From Bacillota bacterium (GTDB lineage: Bacteria; Bacillota; Bacilli; Paenibacillales; Paenibacillaceae), in the NCBI GenBank assembly GCA_023391635.1, contig JAEWAQ010000080.1:1-64000 (forward strand): 64,000 nucleotides of DNA. Reading direction: 5' to 3'. The position numbers and the translations under genes are program-made. This document shows positions 1 through 9,115 of the stretch, piece by piece. The notes under the pieces were generated by a model. The model made no database searches. It was not told the DNA's origin and saw only the letters and a list, made by a program, of their open reading frames with translations. Numbering within the stretch: position 1 is the stretch's first letter; every line of letters begins with the position of its first letter.

Positions 1-52
1 CCGCCACACCCGCCATTTTGGCGACCACAGCTATTACTTGCTGAATGTGAAA

Positions 53-79
53 CGAGAGCCGCCCAATGGGCAGCTCTCG
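53..79 (-). terminator. Candidate terminator after dut
   Basis: The arms CGAGAGC (53-59) and GCTCTCG (73-79), plus GCCC/GGGC inside, form a strong hairpin with an AAT loop just downstream of the dut stop. On the minus strand it is followed only by a weak T stretch (TTTCAC), so termination is plausible but not certain. It would close the long supercluster transcript. Confidence 0.55.
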
Positions 80-95
80 CAAACGACTGTTCCTG

Positions 96-539
96 CTACT
101 TCCCCGTATGCCCGAACCCGCCTGCGCCGCGCACAGTGTCCGGCAGCTCGGCGACTTCGGACAGCGTCACGCGCGGCACCTCGTGAAACACGATCTGCGC
201 GATGCGCTCTCCGCGCGTGATCGTGAACGGCTCATCGCCATGGTTGATGAGCAGCACCTTCACCTCGCCGCGGTAATCGGCGTCGATCGTTCCCGGCGTG
301 TTCAAGCATGTGACGCCGTGCTTGAATGCCAACCCGCTGCGCGGGCGTACTTGCGCCTCAAGCTCCGGCGGCATCGCCATCGCGAAGCCGGTCGGTACGA
401 GCGCCCGCTCGCCCGGCTGCAGCACGAGCGGCTCGGCTACCGCCGCATGCACGTCAAACCCGGCCGCCCATTCCGACATCATCTTCGGAAGAGCGATATC
501 TTCATTCCCCGGAAGCCGCTTCAACGCTACCTGATACAA
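96..539 (-). CDS. dut: dUTP diphosphatase (dUTPase)
   Basis: This protein (147 aa) hydrolyses dUTP to dUMP and pyrophosphate, keeping uracil out of DNA and feeding dTMP synthesis. All five motifs of the trimeric family are present: AAGFDVHAA, RPRSGLA with the catalytic-site serine, GTIDADYRGEV with the water-activating Asp, RGERIAQIVF, and the C-terminal Arg/Gly-rich arm RGAGGFGHTG that closes over the substrate. The chosen start is a TTG at 539-537 behind GGGAGG. A longer reading from an upstream ATG at 608 only adds a basic stretch that overlaps the peptidase gene and has no good ribosome-binding site. The gene overlaps the 3' end of the upstream M16 peptidase gene by 38 nt, suggesting translational coupling. 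Confidence 0.95.
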   Translation of the reverse strand: MYQVALKRLPGNEDIALPKMMSEWAAGFDVHAAVAEPLVLQPGERALVPTGFAMAMPPELEAQVRPRSGLAFKHGVTCLNTPGTIDADYRGEVKVLLINHGDEPFTITRGERIAQIVFHEVPRVTLSEVAELPDTVRGAGGFGHTGK

Positions 540-1782
540 CGAAATCCCTCCCGATTCCCGCCAGCACTTTCTCCTGCGCGCCGACGAGCGCGATCGCACT
601 CGGCGCACTCATGATACGGCCCATCATTTCGTCTACGTCGTCTTTCGTCACTTGATCGATCCGCTCGATCATCTCATCCAGCGTATAATGGCGCCCAAGC
701 ATCAGCTCGTTCTTGCCTTGCCGGTTCATCCGGCTGCCGGTGCTTTCCAGGCTCAGGATCAGATTGCCTTTCAGCTGCTCCTTGCCGCGCGTCAGCTCCG
801 CTTCGCTCAATCCGCTGGCGGCCATTTCATGGAGCAGTTCCATCGTCAGATCGTAGACGTCCTTCGTCTGCTTTGGCGCCGTTCCCGCATAGACCGTGAA
901 CAAGCCGCTGTCCGCGTAGGAAGTATGGTAGGAATATACCGAATAGGCAAGCCCGCGCGTTTCCCGGATTTCCTGGAACAGGCGGGAACTCATGCCTCCG
1001 CCGAGCGCATTGTTGAGCAGGATCATCGCATACAGCTTCGGATCCGCGATCGAACAGCCCGGGAACGTCAGGCACAGGTGATTCTGTTCCGTCTTCTTGC
1101 GGTGGAACAGACTGCCCGACCGGAACGTCGGCGCATCCAGCGACGTTTCCTCGCCGGTGACGTCAAAGCCTCCGAAATGGCGTTCGATCAGCTCGAGTAC
1201 TTCTTCCCCTACGTTGCCGGCAATGCTGATTACCGTGTTGTCCGTCCGATATCGCTGCCCCATATATCGTCGCAGATCGTGCGGTCCCATCGGCCCCAGC
1301 CGTTCCGCCGTGCCCAGAATCGCATACGCCAGCGGATGGTCGCCGTACGCCGCCCGCGATGCCAGGTCGTGCACCGTGTCGTCCGGCGTATCCTCGTACA
1401 TCGAAATTTCTTCCAGAATGACGTTCTTCTCCTTGGCGAGCTCCGTCTCGGCGAGCTGCGAGTTGAAGAACATGTCAGCAAGCACATCGACCGCGATCGG
1501 CAGATGCTGGTCGAGCACTTTGGCGTAATAGCACGTGTATTCTTTGGCCGTGAACGCGTTCACATTGCCGCCGATGCCATCGAAGCGGTCGGCGATCTCT
1601 TTAGCCGAATGACGAGGGGTTCCCTTGAACAGCATGTGCTCGATAAAATGGGAGATGCCGTTGTCTTCCGGGGTTTCGTAGCGCGAGCCCGTTTTGACCC
1701 AGATGCCGAAGGAGACGGACCGGCATGTCGGAATCGGCTCGATCAAGACGCGCAAGCCATTTCTCAATTGATATTTGTTCAC
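502..1782 (-). CDS. mlpA: M16 zinc peptidase (MlpA/YmxG-like)
   Basis: This is a pitrilysin-family metallopeptidase of 426 aa, the usual length of single-chain bacterial M16B members. The inverted zinc motif HFIEH lies at about residues 45-49, and the downstream Glu helix LAKEKNVILEEI supplies the third ligand. The C-terminal half is the non-catalytic M16 repeat. It sits between ylxY and dut; the order pnp-ylxY-mlpA matches Bacillus subtilis, where mlpA affects protease production. The start is a GTG after a GGGGG stretch. The precise substrate is unknown. It is predicted to be cytoplasmic, with no signal peptide seen. Confidence 0.9.
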   Translation of the reverse strand: MNKYQLRNGLRVLIEPIPTCRSVSFGIWVKTGSRYETPEDNGISHFIEHMLFKGTPRHSAKEIADRFDGIGGNVNAFTAKEYTCYYAKVLDQHLPIAVDVLADMFFNSQLAETELAKEKNVILEEISMYEDTPDDTVHDLASRAAYGDHPLAYAILGTAERLGPMGPHDLRRYMGQRYRTDNTVISIAGNVGEEVLELIERHFGGFDVTGEETSLDAPTFRSGSLFHRKKTEQNHLCLTFPGCSIADPKLYAMILLNNALGGGMSSRLFQEIRETRGLAYSVYSYHTSYADSGLFTVYAGTAPKQTKDVYDLTMELLHEMAASGLSEAELTRGKEQLKGNLILSLESTGSRMNRQGKNELMLGRHYTLDEMIERIDQVTKDDVDEMMGRIMSAPSAIALVGAQEKVLAGIGRDFVVSGSVEAASGE

Positions 1783-1875
1783 CCGGACTACCCCCTTTCA
1801 CGGATTGACTACACTATACCAAAATCCGACAACCGCCACAACAAATCGACAACGTTTGTCTGTGCCCGTCCTGTG

Positions 1876-2895
1876 TTATCCAACGGCAGGGTCCTGCTTG
1901 GAACCCGCTTGTTCGACCCGGGTCTCGGACAACGTATCCGTCACGGTGCCAAGCCGCAATCCCTTGTCTCTGATGACTTTGATCATACCCTTCAAGGCGT
2001 CCCGGGTCGTCGCCGTCGGGTGCATCAGTACCAATTGGCCGGGACCGATCTGCGCGGCGACTTTGGCGATGACCGACGATGCCGGCGGACGCTTCCAGTC
2101 CACCGTGTCGAGCGTCCATAACACCGTGCGCAATCCCGCATCGCCTGCCGTCTTGACCGTCTGCTCGTTGTAATCGCCAGAGGGCGGCGCGAACCAGCGA
2201 TTGCGAACGTCCAGTTTCTGCAGCAGTTGTTCCGTCCGCTCGATCTCCCGCCGCTGAGCCGCTTCGTTCAATCGGCTCATGTTCGGGTGCGTATAGGCAT
2301 GATTGGACAATTCATGGCCGCGGGCGAGCAAGTCCCGGGCGGTCTCTTCGTGCTTTGCCAGCCAGGTGCCGTCGAGGAAAAACGTCGCTTTCACCTTTTC
2401 CGCATCCAGCGTGTCCAGCATGTCCGGCAAATATTCGTCGCCCCAAGCTACGTTGATCATCAGCGCAACCATCGGTTTGGACGGATTGCCCCGATAGATC
2501 GGCGCCAGCGGCAAATCGTCCAGATGAATCTTGGGAGGAACGGACCGGTACACCCAAGGGAAATCCGCGGCATTCGGCGACAATCCGGCAGACTGCGCTT
2601 GCGCCACCGTCGCTTCCACGTCCACCTCCCGGCCCTCGTATCCCGGAATGGCTTTCCACACCCTGTCGATGACCGCATCGGTCGGCGCGATGCCGCGCTC
2701 CGCTGCTTTCGCTTCCACCCATTCCCGCAAGGACATACCGTCCGTAGACGCCTCCGAGAAGCCGACGCGATCGTCCGGCAGCCCTTGCTTGACTGCCTGA
2801 ACGTATCCCGCCATCGGCCCGTATGCGCCTGCGAGCCAGACGGCTGTCAATACCGCGATCATGGCGGCTGGCTTGACGAGCCTCGATCTTGACAT
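1876..2895 (-). CDS. ylxY: YlxY-type polysaccharide deacetylase-like protein
   Basis: This membrane-anchored or secreted NodB-fold protein has 339 aa: an N-terminal hydrophobic segment (about residues 8-30), a linker region and a C-terminal NodB domain (about 140-320). The first NodB motif, normally TFDD, reads INVAWGDE, so the catalytic Asp pair is not conserved. The histidine motif is kept (SNHAYTHP). This pattern is typical of the YlxY group encoded after pnp in spore formers, so catalytic activity is doubtful. The start at 2895 was chosen for its GGAGGGG site. The longer reading to 3012 would run through the pnp terminator and is rejected. The stop lies 93 nt from the peptidase start. Confidence 0.85.
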   Translation of the reverse strand: MSRSRLVKPAAMIAVLTAVWLAGAYGPMAGYVQAVKQGLPDDRVGFSEASTDGMSLREWVEAKAAERGIAPTDAVIDRVWKAIPGYEGREVDVEATVAQAQSAGLSPNAADFPWVYRSVPPKIHLDDLPLAPIYRGNPSKPMVALMINVAWGDEYLPDMLDTLDAEKVKATFFLDGTWLAKHEETARDLLARGHELSNHAYTHPNMSRLNEAAQRREIERTEQLLQKLDVRNRWFAPPSGDYNEQTVKTAGDAGLRTVLWTLDTVDWKRPPASSVIAKVAAQIGPGQLVLMHPTATTRDALKGMIKVIRDKGLRLGTVTDTLSETRVEQAGSKQDPAVG

Positions 2896-2940
2896 CGCAG
2901 CCCCTCCAGTCTCGTCCAAATTCACCTGTATTGTATGACG

Positions 2941-2974
2941 AAAAAAACAAAAAGAGACCTGCGAAGTCTCTTTT
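2941..2974 (-). terminator. Intrinsic terminator after pnp
   Basis: The arms AAAGAGAC (2951-2958) and GTCTCTTT (2966-2973) form a hairpin that is followed on the minus strand by TTTGTTTTTTT. It lies between the pnp stop and the ylxY start, so ylxY and the genes after it depend on read-through or on a promoter not identified here. Confidence 0.9.
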
Positions 2975-3011
2975 GGCTTCCTTATGAAGGGAGCAAACCT
3001 CCGATTCTGCA

Positions 3012-5114
3012 TTAAACGGAGGTCGTTTCCCCGGCGTTCAGCAACACTTTGCGCGACAGGTTGATGCGGCCCATGTTGTCGATCTCCGTCACCTTCACGA
3101 GAATCTGGTCGCCGATGCTGACGACGTCTTCCACCTTCGCCACCCGCTCGTTCGCCAGCTGCGAAATGTGGACGAGTCCGTCCTTGTTCGGCAGTATTTC
3201 GACGAATGCGCCGAACTTCTCGATCCGCTTGACCGTACCGGTATAGATTTCCCCGACTTGAACTTCCTTCACGATGCCCTCGATGATCTTCTGCGCCTTG
3301 CGGTTGGCCGCCTCGTCGGTCGAGGAGATGTACACCGATCCGTCCTGCTCGATGTCGATTTTGACGCCGGTATCCTCGATGATCTTGTTGATAATCTTGC
3401 CGCCGGAGCCGATGACGTCGCGGATCTTGTCCGGATGGATCTTCATCGAGATGATCTTCGGCGCATACGGGCTCAGCGTTTCGCGCGGCTTCTGCATCGT
3501 CTCAAGCATCTTGCCGAGGATGAACATGCGCCCTTCCTTCGCCTGCTGCAGCGATTGGGTCAGGATGTCGCGATCGATGCCGTCGATCTTGATATCCATC
3601 TGGATCGCCGTCACGCCGGCCGCCGTACCCGCCACCTTGAAGTCCATATCGCCAAGATGGTCTTCCATGCCCTGGATGTCGGTCAGGATGGAGAAGTAGT
3701 CTCCGTCCTTGATCAGCCCCATCGCCACGCCGGCCACCGGCGCCTTGATCGGCACGCCCGCATCCATCATCGCCAAGGTGCTGGCGCAGATGCTGGCTTG
3801 CGACGTCGAGCCGTTGGACTCGAGCACTTCGGATACGAGCCTAATCGTGTAAGGGAACTCTGTCTCCGACGGAATGACCTTGAGCAGCGCGCGCTCGCCC
3901 AAAGCGCCATGGCCGATCTCGCGGCGCCCCGGCGGACGCAGCGGACGAGCTTCGCCGACCGAGAACGGCGGGAAGTTGTAATGGTGCATGAACCGCTTCG
4001 TCTCTTCCAGGCCGATGCCGTCGAGAATTTGCACGTCACCGAGCGCGCCGAGCGTACAGATGCTGAGCGCTTGGGTCTGCCCGCGGGTGAATAAGCCGGA
4101 ACCGTGCGTGCGGGGCAGGATGCTCACATCGGACGAGATCGGACGGATCTCGTCCAATCCGCGGCCGTCAGGACGCACCTTGTCATGCGTGATCAGGCGG
4201 CGAACTTCGTTCTTGACGATGTCGTACAGCACTTCCTTGACGTCGGCGAGCTGCGAAGGTGCGTCGGCGTATACGGCTTCGAAATGCGCCACCGTCTCGT
4301 CGTTGATCGCGTCGATCGCTTCCTGGCGCGCGTGTTTCTCGGCAATGCGCACGGCCTCGACCAGACGGGACTGCGCATACGCTTTGACATCCGCATCGAC
4401 GGCAGCATCGACCGTATGCAGCTTCACTTCCATCTTCGGAACGCCGGCCTTGGCGACAAGACCGTCGATCGTATCCACGATCTTCTTGATCTCCTCGTGG
4501 CCGAACATGATCGCTTCAAGCATGTCCGCTTCCGGCACTTCGTCCGCTTCCGCTTCCACCATCATGATCGCGTCGCGCGTACCGGCTACGACAACGTACA
4601 GATCGCTCTTCTCTTCCTGGGCAACCGTCGGGTTGATGATGAATTGCCCATCGACCCTGCCGACGATCACGCCGCCGATCGGTCCGTTAAACGGCACGTT
4701 CGAAATCGACAGCGCCGCCGAAGTGCCGATCATCGCAGCGATCTCGGGGGGGCAGTCCTGATCGACGCTCATGACCAGGTTGACGATCTGAACATCGTTG
4801 CGGAAGCCTTCCGGGAACAGCGGCCGGATCGGACGGTCCGTCAGCCGGCTGGCCAGAATCGCTTTCTCGCTCGGTCTTCCCTCCCGCTTGATGAAGCCCC
4901 CGGGAATTTTCCCGACGGCGTACAAGCGTTCCTCGTAATTCACGGTGAGCGGGAAGAAGTCAAGGTCTTTCGGTCCCGGCGATGCGGTTACCGTAGACAG
5001 AACGACGGTCTCCCCGTATTGGACAACGACTGCCCCGTTCGCCTGTTTCGCCAGACGGCCCGTCTCCAGCGAGAGCGGACGGCCGCCCAGCAGCATTTCC
5101 ACGCGATGTTCCAT
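3012..5114 (-). CDS. pnp: Polynucleotide phosphorylase
   Basis: PNPase is a 3'-5' phosphorolytic exoribonuclease in mRNA turnover. The 700-aa product has two RNase PH domains; the second carries PPGRREIGHGALGERAL and DIQGMEDHLGDMDFKVAGT around the active site. These are followed by a KH domain (MKIHPDKIRDVIGSGGK, about residues 555-615) and a C-terminal S1 domain (GEIYTGTVKRIEKFGAFV). The ATG at 5114 follows AGAGGAGG with 8-nt spacing, so the 15 extra residues upstream are left out. It is preceded by the rpsO terminator and followed by its own, so it may be a separate transcript or depend on read-through, as in other Bacillota. Confidence 0.97.
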   Translation of the reverse strand: MEHRVEMLLGGRPLSLETGRLAKQANGAVVVQYGETVVLSTVTASPGPKDLDFFPLTVNYEERLYAVGKIPGGFIKREGRPSEKAILASRLTDRPIRPLFPEGFRNDVQIVNLVMSVDQDCPPEIAAMIGTSAALSISNVPFNGPIGGVIVGRVDGQFIINPTVAQEEKSDLYVVVAGTRDAIMMVEAEADEVPEADMLEAIMFGHEEIKKIVDTIDGLVAKAGVPKMEVKLHTVDAAVDADVKAYAQSRLVEAVRIAEKHARQEAIDAINDETVAHFEAVYADAPSQLADVKEVLYDIVKNEVRRLITHDKVRPDGRGLDEIRPISSDVSILPRTHGSGLFTRGQTQALSICTLGALGDVQILDGIGLEETKRFMHHYNFPPFSVGEARPLRPPGRREIGHGALGERALLKVIPSETEFPYTIRLVSEVLESNGSTSQASICASTLAMMDAGVPIKAPVAGVAMGLIKDGDYFSILTDIQGMEDHLGDMDFKVAGTAAGVTAIQMDIKIDGIDRDILTQSLQQAKEGRMFILGKMLETMQKPRETLSPYAPKIISMKIHPDKIRDVIGSGGKIINKIIEDTGVKIDIEQDGSVYISSTDEAANRKAQKIIEGIVKEVQVGEIYTGTVKRIEKFGAFVEILPNKDGLVHISQLANERVAKVEDVVSIGDQILVKVTEIDNMGRINLSRKVLLNAGETTSV

Positions 5115-5208
5115 GCATTGTACCTCCTCTAATAGGGAGTTTGCGGAGCAAACTCTCACCTCTTTTATTCGACTTATGTAGTTTCGACGCTATTCCCATT
5201 ATTTCCTT

Positions 5209-5270
5209 CAAAAAAAGCAACCCATACCGGTCGGGATGATGCTTCATCCCAAGCGACGCGGCAGGTTGCT
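5209..5270 (-). terminator. Intrinsic terminator after rpsO
   Basis: Outer arms AGCAACC (5216-5222) and GGTTGCT (5264-5270) enclose an inner perfect hairpin GGGATGA/TCATCCC (5233-5250). On the minus strand the structure ends in TTTTTTT. It separates rpsO from pnp. Confidence 0.92.
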
Positions 5271-5285
5271 TCTTAGGGCGCGCGA

Positions 5286-5555
5286 TTAGCGGCGCAAGCC
5301 GAGCTTCTCGATCAGGGCGCTGTACCGTTTCACATCTTTGTTCTTCAGGTAGGCCAGCATCTTGCGGCGCTGACCGACCATCTTGAGCAGACCGCGGCGG
5401 GAATGATGATCCTTCTTGTGCTCCCGCAGGTGCGTCGTCAAGTTGTTGATGTTCTCCGTAAGGATAGCGATCTGGACTTCCGGGGAACCGGTGTCCGAAG
5501 CGTGTGTCTTATGTTGTTCGATCAGTTCCTGTTTACGCTCTTGTGTCAATGCCAT
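5286..5555 (-). CDS. rpsO: 30S ribosomal protein S15
   Basis: S15 binds the 16S rRNA central domain as a primary assembly protein. The 89-aa product is full length and near-canonical, with HASDTGSPEVQIAILTENI in the N-terminal helix and the conserved HHSRRGLLKMVGQRRKML rRNA-binding segment. The ATG follows AAGGAGG. It has its own promoter at 5661-5690 and a strong terminator, so it can be expressed apart from the supercluster. The roughly 100-nt leader contains short GC-rich dyads that might serve S15 autoregulation, but no known leader class was recognised. Confidence 0.98.
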   Translation of the reverse strand: MALTQERKQELIEQHKTHASDTGSPEVQIAILTENINNLTTHLREHKKDHHSRRGLLKMVGQRRKMLAYLKNKDVKRYSALIEKLGLRR

Positions 5556-5660
5556 CCTGTTTCACCTCCTTCATGGAATCGCCGTTAGCCTCGCCGCCGA
5601 CGGTGAGATCGATCGGCCAAGCCAAGGTTATGGGCGCTGCGCACATGCGCAACGTTCAAT

Positions 5661-5690
5661 AGTATAGCATAGTAGGCGTGCGAATGACAA
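5661..5690 (-). promoter_or_regulatory. Sigma-A promoter of rpsO
   Basis: On the minus strand TTGTCA (5690-5685) and TATACT (5666-5661) are separated by 18 bp. It lies about 105 bp before the rpsO start, in the 169-bp gap after ribF, and gives a leader of roughly 100 nt. Confidence 0.75.
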
Positions 5691-5724
5691 CGTATGGATG
5701 CAGATTTGCCGTGCCGTGCCCCGA

Positions 5725-6717
5725 TTATCGCATGCCGGGCGCTTCCGACAGCAGATGGCGGGCGGCAGTCGCGTCTTGGCCGATCTGCGCGACGAGCGCG
5801 TCCATGGACGGGAATTTCCGCTCCTCGCGAAGATAGGCATGAAAATGCACGCGAATCGTTCTGCCGTACAAGTCGCCGCTATAGTCGAACAAGTGGGCTT
5901 CGAGCCGCAACTCGTCCGGCGACTTTTCGAACGTGGGACGATACCCGACGTTCAGGACAGCCCCGTACGAATCCTCCACCGCTCCGCTCTCATCGATCAC
6001 GTCTGCTTCGACGGCGTAGACGCCGGACTTGGGGATGACATAGGGCTGATCCAGCGCCAGATTCGCCGTCGGAAACCCGAGCAGCCTGCCTCTCGCTTGC
6101 CCGTGAACGACGAGCCCCTTCACCGCATATGGACGGCCCAATAGCGCTTGGGCGGCATCGCAGCGGCCGGCGGCCAGCTCTTCCCGGATGCGCGTGCTGC
6201 TGACCTTGCGATCGCTGGCTTGGACTTTGTCCGTTACGATCACATCGATCGCGTTCTCGCTGTCCCGGCGCATCGTCTCCGCGTTGCCGGCTCCCCGGTT
6301 GCCGAACGAGAAATCGAAGCCGACGGTGGCGGTGCGAACATCGAGCGGAAGCAGCAATTCCCGTACGAAACGTTCGGCCGTCACTTGCGCGAAGGCGCGG
6401 TCGAATCGGATCACATAGGCCGCTTCGATGCCGAGGTCCTTCATAAGCCCCAGCTTGTCCGCCAAAGGCGTGAGCACGGTGCCGTAATGGCCGCCATGCC
6501 CGAGCACCGTGCGCGGGTGTGGATCGAACGTCATGACTGCAGGCGTCTGTCCGCTTGCGCGGGCGGCGTCGACCGCTTGGCGGAGGACGTCGGCATGTCC
6601 CCGGTGAACGCCGTCGAAGAACCCGATCGCCAGCGCGAGGCCGCCCGGCCGCCTGGCGCCTGCCGGCAGATGCGAACCGTCTCCTACCGCTTGTGCCGTT
6701 AATTCAAATCGTTTCAA
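5725..6717 (-). CDS. ribF: Bifunctional riboflavin kinase / FAD synthetase
   Basis: The enzyme (330 aa) makes FMN and FAD from riboflavin. The N-terminal FMN adenylyltransferase domain shows GFFDGVHRGH with the nucleotide-binding HxGH, and SSTRIREELAAG. The C-terminal flavokinase domain shows GRLLGFPTANL and the Asn/Tyr-rich GAVLNVGYRPTF loop. The start is a TTG at 6717 after AGGAGG; the 30 residues upstream of it look non-coding. It follows truB by 40 nt, as in Bacillus, and is the last gene before the rpsO promoter. Confidence 0.95.
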   Translation of the reverse strand: MKRFELTAQAVGDGSHLPAGARRPGGLALAIGFFDGVHRGHADVLRQAVDAARASGQTPAVMTFDPHPRTVLGHGGHYGTVLTPLADKLGLMKDLGIEAAYVIRFDRAFAQVTAERFVRELLLPLDVRTATVGFDFSFGNRGAGNAETMRRDSENAIDVIVTDKVQASDRKVSSTRIREELAAGRCDAAQALLGRPYAVKGLVVHGQARGRLLGFPTANLALDQPYVIPKSGVYAVEADVIDESGAVEDSYGAVLNVGYRPTFEKSPDELRLEAHLFDYSGDLYGRTIRVHFHAYLREERKFPSMDALVAQIGQDATAARHLLSEAPGMR

Positions 6718-6757
6718 ATTGATCCTCCTGCATGCGGGACTTAGGTGGCCGGCTTCG

Positions 6758-7726
6758 TCAATCCGCGCCGTCGCGCTCTTGCGCAGCGGGATCGGCCGCG
6801 GTTGCAAACACCTTGACGGGACGCAGCAGATCCGCTTGATCCTCCCGCTCGAAAATCCCGAGAAATTGTCCGTCGCGGCGCGCGACGAGCCACAATCCCG
6901 CCCGGTCTGCCGCGGGATCGAGCTGCGAGGCGGCGATCTTCTTCCCTTGTATCGCCGCTGCGGAAGCGGAGTCGGAAGCTACCGTCCGCGGATATTGCGT
7001 CAGCAGCCGGTCACCCGCCCGGACCCGCCCGGCCAGCTCTCCAGAAGCGATCAACGCCGGAATACCCTCCAGCGTAACGCAATCTTCGCGCGCAAGACCG
7101 GCGCTCTCCGTCCGGATCAGCGACACCATGACGGCCGGAACGTCCAGCGAACGTCCGATATCCGAGCAAAGCGTCCGAATATAAGTGCCTTTGGAGCAGC
7201 GCACGGAGAAGCGGATCTCCGGCTGCGGGCAACCTGCCGTCACGGCAAGCACCTTCATATCATGCACCGTTGCCCGGCGCGGCTGCCGTTCGACCGTCAC
7301 GCCTTGCCTTGCCAGCTCGTACAGTCGTTTCCCGTTCACTTTCACGGCGGACACCATAGGGGGCACCTGCCATATTTCGCCGACGAACGACAACGCTGCT
7401 TCGCGCATGCACTCTTCCGTGAGATGGGAAGCATCCGTCTGGGCCGTCGCCATGCCGCTTAAATCTTCCGTATCCGTAGCGAGGCCGAATCGCATCGTCG
7501 CTTCATACGTTTTGGGCATCTCTTGCAAATATTCGACGAACCGGGTCGCCCGGCCGATGCAGATCGGCAGCACGCCGGTAACCGCGGGGTCCAGCGTGCC
7601 GGTATGGCCGATTCGCCGCACGCCGAGCAAGCGGCGCGCCCTGGCCACTACGTCGTGCGACGTCCAGCCGGCGGGCTTCCAGATGCCCAGGACGCCTTCG
7701 ATCTGCGGCATCGCTTGATCTTTCAT
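6758..7726 (-). CDS. truB: tRNA pseudouridine(55) synthase
   Basis: TruB isomerises U55 in the T-loop of tRNAs. The 322-aa product has the catalytic-Asp motif GHTGTLDPAVTGVLP near residue 40 and the conserved KTYEATMRFG and GTYIRTLCSDIG motifs. The C-terminal PUA-like tail is present. The ATG follows GGAGG with a 5-nt spacer and directly abuts the nrnA stop codon (TAAATG), so the two are translationally coupled. Confidence 0.96.
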   Translation of the reverse strand: MKDQAMPQIEGVLGIWKPAGWTSHDVVARARRLLGVRRIGHTGTLDPAVTGVLPICIGRATRFVEYLQEMPKTYEATMRFGLATDTEDLSGMATAQTDASHLTEECMREAALSFVGEIWQVPPMVSAVKVNGKRLYELARQGVTVERQPRRATVHDMKVLAVTAGCPQPEIRFSVRCSKGTYIRTLCSDIGRSLDVPAVMVSLIRTESAGLAREDCVTLEGIPALIASGELAGRVRAGDRLLTQYPRTVASDSASAAAIQGKKIAASQLDPAADRAGLWLVARRDGQFLGIFEREDQADLLRPVKVFATAADPAAQERDGAD

Positions 7727-8704
7727 TTAAGCCTCCAATGCTCCTCGGACCTGTGCAATAACTTGTTCCATAGCATCCGCGAGCGGAATCGTCAGACGCA
7801 CGCCTGCCGCGCGGGCGTGTCCGCCGCCGCCCATGGAACGGGCAATCTCGGCCACGTTTACCAAGCCGCCGGATCGCATGCTCACTTTCACCGATTTCGT
7901 GCCGTTCTCCTTGAACAGGATGCCAACCTCGACGCCTTCGATGTTGCGGGGATAGTTGACCAAGCCTTCCAAATCTTCATTGGAAGCGCCGGTCTCCGCC
8001 AAATCCTCGGACGTCACCCACAGCCAGCTGACGCGAGAATCGTCCGAGAATTGCAGCCGCGACAAGCCCCTCTGAATCATGCGCATCTGGCCGATGGACA
8101 TCCGTTCGAGCAGCTGTTCCGCCAGATCCGCGCCAGGCACGCCCGCTTGCAGCAGCGTCGAAGCGATCTCCATCACTTGCGGGCTCGTATTGGCATAGCG
8201 GAACCCGCCGGTATCGGTCAACAGACCTGTGTAGAGCGCAGTTGCAACGTCAAGCTCGAGCGGCAAGTTCATATAGCGGTGCAATTCGAACAAAATTTCC
8301 GCCGTAGCCGCGGCATCGGGACGAATGAGGTTCACGTCGCCGAATCCGTCGTTCGTCGCATGATGGTCGATATTCAGCAACATTCGGTCCGCAGCGAGAT
8401 ATTCTCTGGCCGGTCCGAGCCTGGCGAAATCCGCGCAGTCGACGGCGATCACGTGGCGATACCGGCGGGCCGGTTCGCCGGCGCCGCAACCGATAATGAC
8501 CCCGCAGCGCCACAAATACCGCAACCGGGACGGCACCGGGCCTTCATTCATCATCGTGAACGACTTGCCGAGCTTGTCCAGCATCCAGCCGATCGCCGCC
8601 GTCGAACTGATCGCATCGCCGTCCGGTTGAACATGGGACACGACGAGAAAATCGTCATGTTCACGCATGAAAGCCGCTGCTTGCGCGAGTTGCGCTGACC
8701 ACAT
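7727..8704 (-). CDS. nrnA: DHH/DHHA1 phosphoesterase, NrnA-like
   Basis: This protein (325 aa) is a DHH-family nanoRNase/pAp phosphatase type enzyme that degrades very short RNAs and 3'-phosphoadenosine 5'-phosphate. The motifs run in order: HVQPDGDAISS, DCADFARLG, the signature NIDHHATN, ATAEILFELH, and the C-terminal DHHA1 GGGGHARAAG loop that binds the substrate. It lies between rbfA and truB and abuts truB without a gap, the arrangement seen in many Bacillota. The assignment to NrnA rather than another DHH paralogue rests on context and length. Confidence 0.9.
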   Translation of the reverse strand: MWSAQLAQAAAFMREHDDFLVVSHVQPDGDAISSTAAIGWMLDKLGKSFTMMNEGPVPSRLRYLWRCGVIIGCGAGEPARRYRHVIAVDCADFARLGPAREYLAADRMLLNIDHHATNDGFGDVNLIRPDAAATAEILFELHRYMNLPLELDVATALYTGLLTDTGGFRYANTSPQVMEIASTLLQAGVPGADLAEQLLERMSIGQMRMIQRGLSRLQFSDDSRVSWLWVTSEDLAETGASNEDLEGLVNYPRNIEGVEVGILFKENGTKSVKVSMRSGGLVNVAEIARSMGGGGHARAAGVRLTIPLADAMEQVIAQVRGALEA

Positions 8705-8758
8705 CCGGTTTACTCCCCCAGCCTGTATGGTTGTTGCAAAGAAACCGGGCGCGTGAAG

Positions 8759-9115
8759 TTAAGATTCACGCGATTCCCGGTTAATTTGTTGAAGCAGCGC
8801 CTCGATATGGCTGCCGTATTCGATCGAGCTGTCGAAGCGGAATTCGATTTCCGGCGTATGGCGCAGTCGGACGCGGCGGCCGAGCTCCGTGCGCAGGAAT
8901 CCCTTCGCCCGGCCGATCGCGTGCAGCGTCGCTTCCTTCTGCTCCTCGTTGCCCAGAATGCTCAAATATACGCGTGCCTGGGACAGATCGCCCGTCACGT
9001 CGACGCCGGTCACGGTAATGAACCCGATGCGCGGATCCTTGAGCTCTGTCTGGATAATGCCGCTGATCTCTTTCTTGATCTGTTCCCCGACCCTGCCAGT
9101 TCTGAATTTGGCCAT
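8759..9115 (-). CDS. rbfA: 30S ribosome-binding factor A
   Basis: RbfA is a KH-fold assembly factor for 30S maturation and cold adaptation. The 118-aa product contains ELKDPRIGFITVTGVDVT and the C-terminal FRFDSSIEYG signature. The ATG follows GAGGTGAAACGGC. It starts 30 nt after infB; the small DUF503 gene ylxP that separates these two in Bacillus subtilis is absent. Confidence 0.96.
   Translation of the reverse strand: MAKFRTGRVGEQIKKEISGIIQTELKDPRIGFITVTGVDVTGDLSQARVYLSILGNEEQKEATLHAIGRAKGFLRTELGRRVRLRHTPEIEFRFDSSIEYGSHIEALLQQINRESRES

Noticed and set aside
652..2121. A 489-codon + frame opposite the M16 peptidase gene
   Set aside because: Shadow of a well-supported minus-strand gene; no ribosome-binding site or recognisable domain.
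5556..5660. rpsO leader as a known riboswitch or T-box
   Set aside because: Only short dyads are seen; no specifier loop, T-box sequence or riboswitch motif could be recognised.
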